Origin: an uncultured Prevotella sp.
GTDB lineage: Bacteria > Bacteroidota > Bacteroidia > Bacteroidales > Bacteroidaceae
DNA: 47,564 bases
Direction of reading: 5' to 3'
Assembly: GCA_945875635.1 (NCBI GenBank)
Contig: CAMCLD010000014.1
Span: 1 to 47,564 of the forward strand
Below are positions 7,740-16,287 of this stretch, piece by piece. Every line of letters starts with the position of its first letter. Within the stretch, counting starts at the first letter, position 1. The position numbers and the translations under genes were made by a program. Below the pieces are notes generated by a model. It saw only the letters and a list, made by a program, of their open reading frames with translations. It was not told where the DNA came from and did no database searches.

Positions 7740-8930
7740 CTACTCAATATTGTTTATCACTCCCGAGAAGAGAATCATATTTGTACTCTCCTCGACAATC
7801 TCGAACAGGAACGGCTTGTTCACCTTCATCACCTTTGGCTTGGGACGCTCAAAATTAGGACAACCAGCAGCCATTACATCAAATGTCACAGCTGCCGCTT
7901 CGGTACCGTTTTCGTCAACCTTAATTTTCACTTGCTGTGCAATGTCCGAGATTTGCAAGTCCTTTATGCAGTCTGGTATGACATTGTTTGACTCCAGTAT
8001 GCACGCCAATCCCATGTTGGACAAAAGGGACTTCACATCGACCTTGTTTTCCACTCCAAAACGAGGCAAAGACAGATTTACTTCTTCTCGTTCTGTATGG
8101 AACTCGTACTCGCTATTCCTCATTTCTTCAAGCACATGATTTATTGTGTGCTTTGCTGTCGGCAAGTATATGAGCATGGCAAATCGCTTGTGGTTGACAC
8201 TCTCACAAATATATGGAAGCGACACGGCTTGGCACGTTGCCGTTTCTGCATATTCCAAGTATCGAGTATAGCGCATGGTCGGAACTTTCTGTTTGCCTTT
8301 TGCCCCATAGAACACTCTTTCGGCAGTGTTGTAGTCATCGAACTCGTTCTCCCATGTCCCCTTGAAATACAGGACATCTACCAACATTGCCAAGACCGAA
8401 GCGTCTATTTGTGTGTCAAGATGCTCAATGAGGTCATGCGTAGCTTTGCATACATCCTCATCAATAATCTGCTTGGCATCTGGTGCGGCAAAGTCTATCG
8501 CCTTCGTACAAGCATTGAAGGCAGTCTTAATCTTCTCAACCGCCTCCTTGTTGACTGCCAAATCCTCTTTGTGCCACAAGGTTGTCTGTTGCTCAACGGC
8601 AGGAACCATCGGAATGGGATTACCATAGCTGTCTCTCAGTACAAAGTCATCATGCGGCAGCGGCTTTATGTTTGCGAAGTCAAAGAGGAGGTTAGCCTCT
8701 TCAAGGGTCATCACTTCGCTAACCGCCATGTCAAGAATCTGCTTCCGTATGTCTGGTATTGTCCAGTTGGCAAGTAGCACCAACACCGCTTGCAAACGTG
8801 CTGGCGACAAGGCTATATTCTCTTTGCCATCTCCATTCTCCATCAGTAACCGCAACACATGATCACCGAAACGTGCCGAGCAGTCACGGTGTAGTCTGAG
8901 TATCTCTTGAAGTTTCGTTTCGTTCGCCAT
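7740..8930 (-). CDS. Cytoplasmic serpin-family protein (BREX operon passenger)
   Basis: 396 residues, the normal length of a serpin. Family landmarks are NIALSPARLQAVL (38-50), the shutter-region sequence VLYFKGTWENEF (186-197), a reactive-loop hinge DENGTEAAAVT (339-349) with small residues as in inhibitory serpins, and the C-terminal NKPFLFEI (371-378). Taking E340 as P17, P1-P1' would be about G356-C357. There is no signal peptide, so it should act in the cytoplasm. It is the last gene of the BREX operon, 19 bp after the AlbA_2 gene. Its target protease is unknown; controlling a protease of the defence system or of a phage is a guess. Confidence 0.9.
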   Translation of the reverse strand: MANETKLQEILRLHRDCSARFGDHVLRLLMENGDGKENIALSPARLQAVLVLLANWTIPDIRKQILDMAVSEVMTLEEANLLFDFANIKPLPHDDFVLRDSYGNPIPMVPAVEQQTTLWHKEDLAVNKEAVEKIKTAFNACTKAIDFAAPDAKQIIDEDVCKATHDLIEHLDTQIDASVLAMLVDVLYFKGTWENEFDDYNTAERVFYGAKGKQKVPTMRYTRYLEYAETATCQAVSLPYICESVNHKRFAMLIYLPTAKHTINHVLEEMRNSEYEFHTEREEVNLSLPRFGVENKVDVKSLLSNMGLACILESNNVIPDCIKDLQISDIAQQVKIKVDENGTEAAAVTFDVMAAGCPNFERPKPKVMKVNKPFLFEIVEESTNMILFSGVINNIE

Positions 8931-8949
8931 ACAAATTGCTCATTATTGT

Positions 8950-10491
8950 CTATTTTACAGTCCACACTCCATTGTTCTTCTCTTTCGGAAGAACGATACC
9001 GTCATCTATCAATTTCTTGATTTGTTTGGCAATGCCACTACGGGCTTTCCCGAGTTCTGCGGCTATTTTGTCGTATGTGATGGTGGGGTCTTGTTTTATA
9101 AGTTCAAGAATCCTCTGTGCTGTCTCAGTCAGTCCACCTTTTGAATCGGTCAGTCCACTTTCTGAGCTTGTTAGTCCACTTTTTTCGTCTTTTGAGTGGA
9201 CTAGTCCACCATTTGCATCGTCAGAGTGGACTAACAATCTACCTGCCTTAGTCAAGTTCTCTGCCGAGCAAGGGATTGATAACAGCGTGCGGTCTGGGTT
9301 GTGCTTGATGCTATAAACAGGAGACATCCCCATATACTTTGTCCAGGTGTTGACAAAATCTGGGATACCAGTTCCTGCACGTTCGCCAATGTCCACCAAG
9401 CTGAACATCTTCATCACGGTCTCGTTGCGTGGATCGGACACGCCTCCAGCCAAAGCTGCTTCCAAGCCAATTCTGATGTCTCCTGGGTTGGCAAACGATA
9501 TTTCAGACTTGCCCTTGATGATGACAACGCCCTGCCTTGCATAAAAATCAGAGTGAGCCTCCAAGTTCAAGAGCACTTCCCTTAGGGCAAGGTGAAGAGG
9601 TGTGTTGTCCTTACGATCCATGCCTTTTGTCACGAATGGAATAGGTAGGTCGGCAGTAATTCGCGGATATACACGGAAGAAGAAATCGTACAGATTTCCG
9701 CTCCAGTCCCCAGAACTTGACACGATTCGGTGTGTCCATCGTGTGTTGTCGCTCAATTTCTCTTGATAATCGAGGAAGAAGTGAGGGTATTCACGCACAA
9801 TGTCATATTCGTGGCCAAACATTAGAAGTCCTGCGCAAGTAGGATGGAAAGCCATATCCACCTCCGACAAGGCAATGGCACCAATGCGCCGCAAGAACAG
9901 CTCATCATCGTCATCGTTCCATATATGCGTGGGGTGAAATTGTGCAAAACGATTTCTGTAGCGATGTACTGTGTCCATATCGAAAACCGTCATGTCCATG
10001 GCGTGCAGTACTTTCAGGTCGATACTTACATCAGACGCATCACGATACATGGCAGCCACCTCATCCTTTGTACAGAGATAGTCACCCTCGAAACTTCTTC
10101 GGTAAGTTCCCCTCATAGGGTCGCTACCAATATGGATAGGTCTATGGTGTCGGTCAGCCTTGGGCACCTCAATGCTAATGACCGTTTTGCCTTCGACCAC
10201 ATGTGTCGCAACCATGCGTTCTGTCAGTATGTTCAGCGACACTTTCTGCTTGTTGTTGAGGATGTTCCACAAGTCTGTCATCATCTTGTGTGCATCTTCC
10301 ACACCTGTGGCAACCAAAGTGTGGTCATCCCGCTCGTCTACGCCAAGCAGGATAACGCCACCTTCCGTATTTGCAAAAGCAGAGTAAGTCTCCCAAATAC
10401 TATTGGGAAGACCGCCCTTTGCTCTTTTCGCCTCAATACGATTGTTCTCCTCGTATTTGACCAGGTTCTTTATGTCTATAATCTGTTGCAT
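8950..10491 (-). CDS. AlbA_2 (Schlafen-like) ATP-binding protein with winged helix
   Basis: 513 residues. An AlbA_2/AAA_4 domain spans about 5-130 (NRIEAKRAKGG, SAFANTEGGVILLGV), a RecG-like ATP-binding region spans about 290-380 (LREVLLNLEAHSDF, FANPGDIRIG), and a C-terminal winged helix spans about 456-512. The linker 418-458 is repetitive (GLTSSES-GLTDSKG-GLTETAQ), encoded by 21-bp repeats. Proteins of this type are usually annotated as ATP-binding transcriptional regulators or RecG-like and occur in many defence islands. It lies between the CoiA-like gene and the serpin and is co-directional with BREX. Confidence 0.85.
   Translation of the reverse strand: MQQIIDIKNLVKYEENNRIEAKRAKGGLPNSIWETYSAFANTEGGVILLGVDERDDHTLVATGVEDAHKMMTDLWNILNNKQKVSLNILTERMVATHVVEGKTVISIEVPKADRHHRPIHIGSDPMRGTYRRSFEGDYLCTKDEVAAMYRDASDVSIDLKVLHAMDMTVFDMDTVHRYRNRFAQFHPTHIWNDDDDELFLRRIGAIALSEVDMAFHPTCAGLLMFGHEYDIVREYPHFFLDYQEKLSDNTRWTHRIVSSSGDWSGNLYDFFFRVYPRITADLPIPFVTKGMDRKDNTPLHLALREVLLNLEAHSDFYARQGVVIIKGKSEISFANPGDIRIGLEAALAGGVSDPRNETVMKMFSLVDIGERAGTGIPDFVNTWTKYMGMSPVYSIKHNPDRTLLSIPCSAENLTKAGRLLVHSDDANGGLVHSKDEKSGLTSSESGLTDSKGGLTETAQRILELIKQDPTITYDKIAAELGKARSGIAKQIKKLIDDGIVLPKEKNNGVWTVK
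9131..9232. repeat. Degenerate 21-bp tandem repeats built on AGTCCAC
   Basis: AGTCCAC occurs at 9131, 9152, 9173 and 9203, and inverted (GTGGACT) at 9196 and 9226. The first three copies are spaced exactly 21 bp, giving seven-residue repeats in the AlbA_2 protein linker. At 9196-9209 two copies meet head to head as the perfect 14-bp palindrome GTGGACTAGTCCAC. Confidence 0.8.
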
Positions 10492-10540
10492 ATTGAATAT
10501 TTCTTGTTGTATGTTTTTATTATCTTATAATTTGAATAAT

Positions 10541-11635
10541 TTACTCTATTTTCCTTTGATATCTCTTGCATGTTTGTGCGTAATCTGGAGGAGTATTCTT
10601 AGGTATTTGCAGGCTTATATACATTCCGCAATTTGCATACCCATTTCTGTTCATCCATTTGAGGTTCGATTTGCAATTAAAACATGAACGTTCTGAAGGC
10701 AGTTCGGAGGCTTCGAGCCTAAGTCTTTCGGCTTCAATCGCTCTTTTACGTTCTTCCTGTTGCTGTTTCCTTTCTTCTTGCTCTTGAAGCCATCTTTCTT
10801 CTTCTTTTTTGCGCTGTTCTGCTACCAGACGCAATTGCTCTTCACGTTCTCGCTTTAGCTTTTCTTCCAGTAGCCGTTCTTGCCGTTCTCGTTCTTTGGC
10901 TTCTTGTAATGAATCAGGCTTGCATAGCCGATATGTCTTGCCATTGTTATATACAGTCAGAAGTGAACCGTTAAGGCGTGCGGCAACGCAATCTTTAATT
11001 TCGCATTCTGCACACTCGTCCTCACTTACAACCTTGATGTTTTTATTGGCAGCTTTGTACCTATTTTCAATTTGTGAAAAATAAACATCATTGTTCAGCC
11101 ATTTCCAATCATCAGTTGGTTCCGATGTAAGAAAGGCATTCAACGTGTCCATCGTTTGGTTTGCCAAATTTATCTCCAGGCAATTCGTGTTTTTATAGTC
11201 GATAGGCTGCTTATGTTGAACTTTTGAACTGAACACAAACTCTATAAGATACTCCACGCCATCAGCCGTTTTTGCAATAACGTCGGGTTGTTTGTCTTCT
11301 CGTTCGTAGCAACTATCTACTTTTACTTCTACAAAGTCAAGAGTCTTTCCGGGAAATATGTGATAATATGAGGGAGCCTTGATACACCTGTTGTCCAATA
11401 TGATCTGCTCGGCAAGTTTGTACATGATAACTTCATAGCAAATTTTAAGATTGGCGCGTCTGTCTTTACTATGATGCTTGAAACCATGTCCACGCATATC
11501 TCCTTGTCGTGCTTGTAAGGGTTCACCACAACATGGACAGTGGCAGCCGCAGTTCAGACCACGTGCCACTTCATCTACATGCACGATTCTTCCTTGTGCA
11601 TTTTCGGCATAAATAAAATCTGCTCCGTAACTCAT
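10541..11635 (-). CDS. CoiA-like nuclease with coiled coil and C-terminal zinc-binding cluster
   Basis: 364 residues. The N-terminus has a CoiA-type Cys/His cluster (CGCHCPCC 29-36, HGFKHHS 50-56). A PD-(D/E)xK-like nuclease core follows, with D118 (QPDV) and E132 (LIEFVFSSKV). A long charged coiled coil runs from about 240 to 310, and a C-terminal cluster of four Cys (CFNCK, ANCGMY, TCKRY) may bind zinc. CoiA proteins are linked to DNA uptake and recombination; here the gene sits in a defence operon 24 bp after brxL, so a DNA-targeting role in defence is more likely than competence. Confidence 0.75.
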   Translation of the reverse strand: MSYGADFIYAENAQGRIVHVDEVARGLNCGCHCPCCGEPLQARQGDMRGHGFKHHSKDRRANLKICYEVIMYKLAEQIILDNRCIKAPSYYHIFPGKTLDFVEVKVDSCYEREDKQPDVIAKTADGVEYLIEFVFSSKVQHKQPIDYKNTNCLEINLANQTMDTLNAFLTSEPTDDWKWLNNDVYFSQIENRYKAANKNIKVVSEDECAECEIKDCVAARLNGSLLTVYNNGKTYRLCKPDSLQEAKERERQERLLEEKLKREREEQLRLVAEQRKKEEERWLQEQEERKQQQEERKRAIEAERLRLEASELPSERSCFNCKSNLKWMNRNGYANCGMYISLQIPKNTPPDYAQTCKRYQRKIE

Positions 11636-11659
11636 ATTATCACTATTAAGAATAGAAGA

Positions 11660-13684
11660 TTATTCCTCCGTTTTATTGATAGCCACGTTGAACGCCTTGC
11701 ATCGGCGAGCCTTTTGATTGGAGCGACTCAGCGAGAAGCGTCCAAACTTCTCATAGATGTCGAGGCCTCGACCGAGTGTGATTGTCCAACCTGTGTCGGT
11801 TCGGATAAGACGGTCATGGTCTGCCTTGAAGTCGTAGGTAAACTCTATGCCCATCGGCAGCAGCTCATCTGCCAAGTCGTTGAAAGAGTCTATCATCTCT
11901 GCCACTTTCTCGTCATCGTCATTCTGTGTGCTTAGATGAATCTTGACGGTGTCTTGTATAGTTGACACATCTTTCACCATTTGTATGAAATCCACCAAAT
12001 TGTCGATCTGATACGGTTGACGTATGAAAGGATCTGTAATGTGTATTTCCTTTGCTGTTCGCAAATAATCACCAAACAAGTCTTTATAAGTTACTCCACT
12101 CTGGTTTTCTCTTATGGAAATAGTCTTGGCAACAAGAGGTTTGATGCGAGGACGTGAGCCAGAATGTTTTAATTCCAGATTCTCATTCTCATTGTCTTCG
12201 GTATCCTTGTCAATCGGTTTATGTTCGATGTTTTCAAGTGTCTCCACCTTCACTGTTTCGCCTGTCTTCAACCAAACATATTCAAACTTCGCTGGTTCCG
12301 CACAGAAAGTGCTGTCAATGATATACAGCTGGTCTTTAACTCGCTTACGCCCTTCAGCAGCAAAGTCAATGATTTCCTTAGCTTCCTCATCTGTTACCTT
12401 ACCATCAGGATAAATGAGTTTCATCATGCCAGAGAAAGTTTTACGGATGGCAAGGTGGTCGCGCTCAGAAAGCGAGCCATCAAACTTGGCATAATCATTC
12501 AGCAATGCCGTGCGATCGTCATTGCGTAGAGCGTGTAACACGGCAGCTATGTAGTCTGTGATAAGACCATACCCCTTAGAGAAACTGTTCTTTTTCAGCA
12601 TCTTGATTTCCCATCCAGGATTATATAGATGCATACGGTCAAGAAACGCACCCTTGATGAAGGAAGTAGGAATACTCTCAAACAGATGGCTGTTTTTCAG
12701 CATGTATGGCACAGTATGCTTAGTATTACCAACAAATGACATTGATGCACTTGCCTCATGTGTACCCTTACCACGGTTGAACGACTTGTTGGCAAGATAG
12801 TTCTGCATAGTATCGATGAGCACGGCATCCACGTTACGCCCTTTCTGCTGTTCAAATTCATCCCATGCCACAACATCCCAATATCCCACGAGTCCAAGAA
12901 TCTCCTTGTTGCCTTGTATTTTCACGAACAATCGGGCACTGGTCACATCGCCTCCGCTAACAAGCACACCGTATGGCGACAACTCCTGAAAGACATGAGA
13001 CTTACCAGTTCCTTTTGGACCCAATTCCATGAAATTGAAGTTGTTCTCAACATGAGGGAGCAGACGAGCCAGCGTGATGAACTTCTCACGTCGGTTCATT
13101 GGCTCTGGATTCAGACCCACTGTATGCATCAGAAAGTCTATCCATTCATCAGTTGTGAAATTCTTTCGTTGGTCGATATAGTCTTGCAGGTCGATGTTTG
13201 AAATCTGAATAGGCTTCAATGTCTGTATTTCCCATCTCACCTTGATGTTCTCGCCACTGATATAACCCAGTGTGATGATGCACCACACACCGTTGCCGCT
13301 CAATAGCTTCGGGTTATGGCGCACATAGTCGGTACCGATAGGAACACCTGACAGTCCAAGATTGGCAAAGGTGGCCTGATATTCATCATTTCTCTCATTA
13401 AGAACGACCGTCACCTTATCTATGATACGGTGTTGGCCATTTTCACGTATGAGTCCTTTTACAGATTCAGCTTCCGCACGGTGCACATAGTTGTTTTGGA
13501 TAACCAGTTTCACCTTCTCTATACCTTCGTTTATCACCTCCTCGTCATCGCTGGCGCAATACTGACCAAGAAGGTATTCCAACACGTATGTAGGCACTGG
13601 AAGCCCTCCCTTCACAAGGAACGCCAAGTCTTTTCTGACGACCTTGCCTATGAAGCAATCCATTATTTTCTGTTGTAAATCCAT
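11660..13684 (-). CDS. brxL: BREX protein BrxL, with MIT_C-like instead of Lon-like C-terminus
   Basis: 674 residues. The N-terminal region and AAA+ domain match BrxL: Walker A GPKGTGKS (222-229), Walker B VVAWDEF (271-277). BrxL is a DNA-binding AAA+ assembly, needed for defence in several type 1 BREX systems. The C-terminus (about 528-670: EIHITDPFIRQ, IEFTYDFKADHDR, WTITLGRGLDIYEKFG) does not look like a Lon protease domain and instead resembles the PLD-like MIT_C domain (the MITD1 C-terminal domain). A charged linker lies at 485-515. It begins 17 bp after the pglZ stop. Confidence 0.9.
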   Translation of the reverse strand: MDLQQKIMDCFIGKVVRKDLAFLVKGGLPVPTYVLEYLLGQYCASDDEEVINEGIEKVKLVIQNNYVHRAEAESVKGLIRENGQHRIIDKVTVVLNERNDEYQATFANLGLSGVPIGTDYVRHNPKLLSGNGVWCIITLGYISGENIKVRWEIQTLKPIQISNIDLQDYIDQRKNFTTDEWIDFLMHTVGLNPEPMNRREKFITLARLLPHVENNFNFMELGPKGTGKSHVFQELSPYGVLVSGGDVTSARLFVKIQGNKEILGLVGYWDVVAWDEFEQQKGRNVDAVLIDTMQNYLANKSFNRGKGTHEASASMSFVGNTKHTVPYMLKNSHLFESIPTSFIKGAFLDRMHLYNPGWEIKMLKKNSFSKGYGLITDYIAAVLHALRNDDRTALLNDYAKFDGSLSERDHLAIRKTFSGMMKLIYPDGKVTDEEAKEIIDFAAEGRKRVKDQLYIIDSTFCAEPAKFEYVWLKTGETVKVETLENIEHKPIDKDTEDNENENLELKHSGSRPRIKPLVAKTISIRENQSGVTYKDLFGDYLRTAKEIHITDPFIRQPYQIDNLVDFIQMVKDVSTIQDTVKIHLSTQNDDDEKVAEMIDSFNDLADELLPMGIEFTYDFKADHDRLIRTDTGWTITLGRGLDIYEKFGRFSLSRSNQKARRCKAFNVAINKTEE

Positions 13685-13701
13685 AAACTTTGAAGACTAA
13701 A

Positions 13702-16287
13702 TTAGAAGTCAAAATCATTTTCTATCAATGTGTTGTTTGTCACATTCTCCTTTATTATAGGGTTCAATTCGTCTGTGGCATCAAACACTTTCAGTTGCAA
13801 CACCTTGGCATCAACATTCTTATTGAGCGTGAGGTCCACCTGTATCTTTCTGTTGTCCAAAGACGGGTCTGTCTTGTCGAGAAGAATATCCTTGACTGGC
13901 GTAACCGGCACATCGTTGTGATACAGAGCAACCTTTACGGGGCGCTCCTTCATGTCCATAGACACAGCTTCTGTTTGCAACATCTTGAATCTCAGGCGTG
14001 AGGCTTGTATCGAAAGTCGTCTGTCGAGAATCATCACGCCCACCGGTTGCTTATTGTCGTCTCTTTCCAGACGGCTTGTTATTACTGGGATTATCAGTTC
14101 CTGCAATGCCGCACCGCCATGAGTGAACATATAACCACCTGATGGAGCCGCAAACCGGTTTGTACCCATTGGAACAGCCACCATCACATCGTCAACATTA
14201 ACCATGCCCGACACCTCGTTTAGTGGAAATTTTACCACACCGCTTACTTCGTCTTTCGATTTAGTAAGATAATAACGTGTGCTGCGTTCAAGACAGTCTT
14301 CTTCTATTTTGTGCTTGTCCTTGTCGGCAAACATTATGTCGTTGAACAGGAAGCCGTGGTCACTTGTTATATAGACTTCCGTCACGTTGTAGGAGGCATG
14401 TATTTTGGGAATCATTTTTTTCAATTCGGTGATAGCATCCCTGCAACTGTTCACTATTTGCTTGGCATTGCCGTCATGTCCTGTCTTGTCAATGACATCG
14501 TGAAAGATATACACCAACGGATGCTTGAATATCTCACGGTTCTTCTCCCGGTTATATTCTGCCACTGTTTCAAACGGCACACATACGGCACCGTCTCGAT
14601 AGACTTGCAAATGCTCAGAGCGTTTCTGTGTCGTGTCGAGAATGTGGTCGTCTACAGCCATATCTTGCTCTTCGCCCTTACCGTAGAGTTTCAGTTCACG
14701 ATGTGGAAGCAGCGATGGCTTACAGTATTTTGTTTCGGATGGAAGCATAGCAATGGCTGGTTTAAGAGTTGCAATATGTTTAGATTTTGCCAGTTCGCCT
14801 ATAAGCTCCTGTGCCACCTCGTATCTGAGTGCGTCACTCACAATCACAGCCACTTTCTTTTGTACCGACTTTATTTTCTCATCATAGAAATTGTATTGGC
14901 ACAACAAATGGACCTCGTCCATTCCTCCAGTTTCTTTCAGACATCTGATCCACTCCAAATTAATTCGGTTGCAAAGCTTGCTGTAGTTTTGGTCAAGACC
15001 ACGTTTCACCTTCTGTACTGCGTCAAACAACTCGCATGTTGGATCTATACCAAAGTAAGTTTCGTTCGCCAGACGGTAGTATTGGTCAATAAAACAATAA
15101 TCCGATTCATATCTCATTACATACTCATCGGCTGTATTGAGCGTTAACGAGCCGAGCGTGAGAGCCTTCTCGTAAAGCCTTGCTACGATGACAGCATAAT
15201 CCATTACGGCAGTCATCATAGAGTTGTCGCTATGTTTTAGCGTCAATTCCTCTATTCTGTTGATAACTTCCGTAGGTTCCGTTTCAATCTTTTCTTCCAA
15301 AAGGGTCTTAATAATCGGCACGCAAAGTGCTTCCGGCAGATAATAGTAATTGGCATCCGTTCCATACCAACGTATGATTTCTGCGTCGCGCACTTCGCTG
15401 CCCTGTTCATCGAAGAGTTCGGTGAGGGCTTCTGTTGTCTTTTCTTTACTGAGAGCCAACTCTAAGATGCGGTTCATATGCTGCAGGGCTACACTGTCAG
15501 TAATTCTTGTCTGCTTGTAGTTATCCGCAGCTATCGGAGCAAGGTTTTGTACTATTGCGTTGTATTTGAAGACTTTCACAATATGTGCCACCTTTTCTTT
15601 ACTATCATCATTATACGACACACCAAAGATATCGGTAAGATGCTTGCCCAGAACCTCCTGGGCATCCTTGCATCCTCGCATCCTGACGTAAAAATCCCTT
15701 TGTTTAGCGCTCTCACATTCTCGGCCATACAAAAGCACTTTAAGGATGATGCTGTCCCAATCCAATACATTATGAGCACCCATAAAGTTACTTATGAAAC
15801 CACGCACCATGATGTCGTGTGTTATGCTACCGTCCTGATAATACGGCATGAAGTAGCGCAGCATCTTGTCAGACTGTAAAGAGATGACATTTTTCTCCAC
15901 AAACCTAACAAGTTGCCCATCATTTGTAGGCAGTCCATATTGCTGCATGAATGCTGCATAATCTTGGCTGTGATACTCCATGTTGGCAGCAAGCACATCC
16001 ATAAGTGGGAACGATGCCTGTAGCGATTTCTTCCTTAATGGACTTTCTTGATGACAGTAGATGACAATTTTGTCATTCTGCCAGTCGTTGTCAAGGCGAA
16101 ATTTGGTAGTAAACCAATCTCCTTTGAAATCTATGTAGCGATAACCAGACTTCCATTCTACACTTTCAAGCTCAGCTGTCGTAAACATATCCACAGAGTC
16201 CTGGAAAATAAACAACACCCTTAACTCTGTGTCGCGATCGAAGTAATCGTATATTTTTTTCTGTAATTCGTTCATTTTCTCAACCAA
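13702..16287 (-). CDS. pglZ: BREX phosphatase-like protein PglZ
   Basis: 861 residues, the usual size for type A PglZ. The C-terminal half holds an alkaline-phosphatase-superfamily core: VSDALRYE (483-490) with the metal-site Asp, and TSDHGF (641-646) with the second Asp-His pair. The N-terminal half is a helical region typical of PglZ. It is an essential BREX core component acting with PglX and BrxC. Its start overlaps the end of the SIR2 gene by 8 bp (or uses M5, a few bases later), so the two are translationally linked. Confidence 0.93.
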   Translation of the reverse strand: MVEKMNELQKKIYDYFDRDTELRVLFIFQDSVDMFTTAELESVEWKSGYRYIDFKGDWFTTKFRLDNDWQNDKIVIYCHQESPLRKKSLQASFPLMDVLAANMEYHSQDYAAFMQQYGLPTNDGQLVRFVEKNVISLQSDKMLRYFMPYYQDGSITHDIMVRGFISNFMGAHNVLDWDSIILKVLLYGRECESAKQRDFYVRMRGCKDAQEVLGKHLTDIFGVSYNDDSKEKVAHIVKVFKYNAIVQNLAPIAADNYKQTRITDSVALQHMNRILELALSKEKTTEALTELFDEQGSEVRDAEIIRWYGTDANYYYLPEALCVPIIKTLLEEKIETEPTEVINRIEELTLKHSDNSMMTAVMDYAVIVARLYEKALTLGSLTLNTADEYVMRYESDYCFIDQYYRLANETYFGIDPTCELFDAVQKVKRGLDQNYSKLCNRINLEWIRCLKETGGMDEVHLLCQYNFYDEKIKSVQKKVAVIVSDALRYEVAQELIGELAKSKHIATLKPAIAMLPSETKYCKPSLLPHRELKLYGKGEEQDMAVDDHILDTTQKRSEHLQVYRDGAVCVPFETVAEYNREKNREIFKHPLVYIFHDVIDKTGHDGNAKQIVNSCRDAITELKKMIPKIHASYNVTEVYITSDHGFLFNDIMFADKDKHKIEEDCLERSTRYYLTKSKDEVSGVVKFPLNEVSGMVNVDDVMVAVPMGTNRFAAPSGGYMFTHGGAALQELIIPVITSRLERDDNKQPVGVMILDRRLSIQASRLRFKMLQTEAVSMDMKERPVKVALYHNDVPVTPVKDILLDKTDPSLDNRKIQVDLTLNKNVDAKVLQLKVFDATDELNPIIKENVTNNTLIENDFDF

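Noticed and set aside
11660..13684. Calling BrxL a Lon protease on the family name
   Set aside because: The visible C-terminus lacks a Lon-like Ser-Lys domain and looks like MIT_C, so a protease activity is not claimed.
14311..15147. 278-codon open frame antisense to pglZ
   Set aside because: Shadow of pglZ with a Cys/His/Phe-rich unnatural composition.
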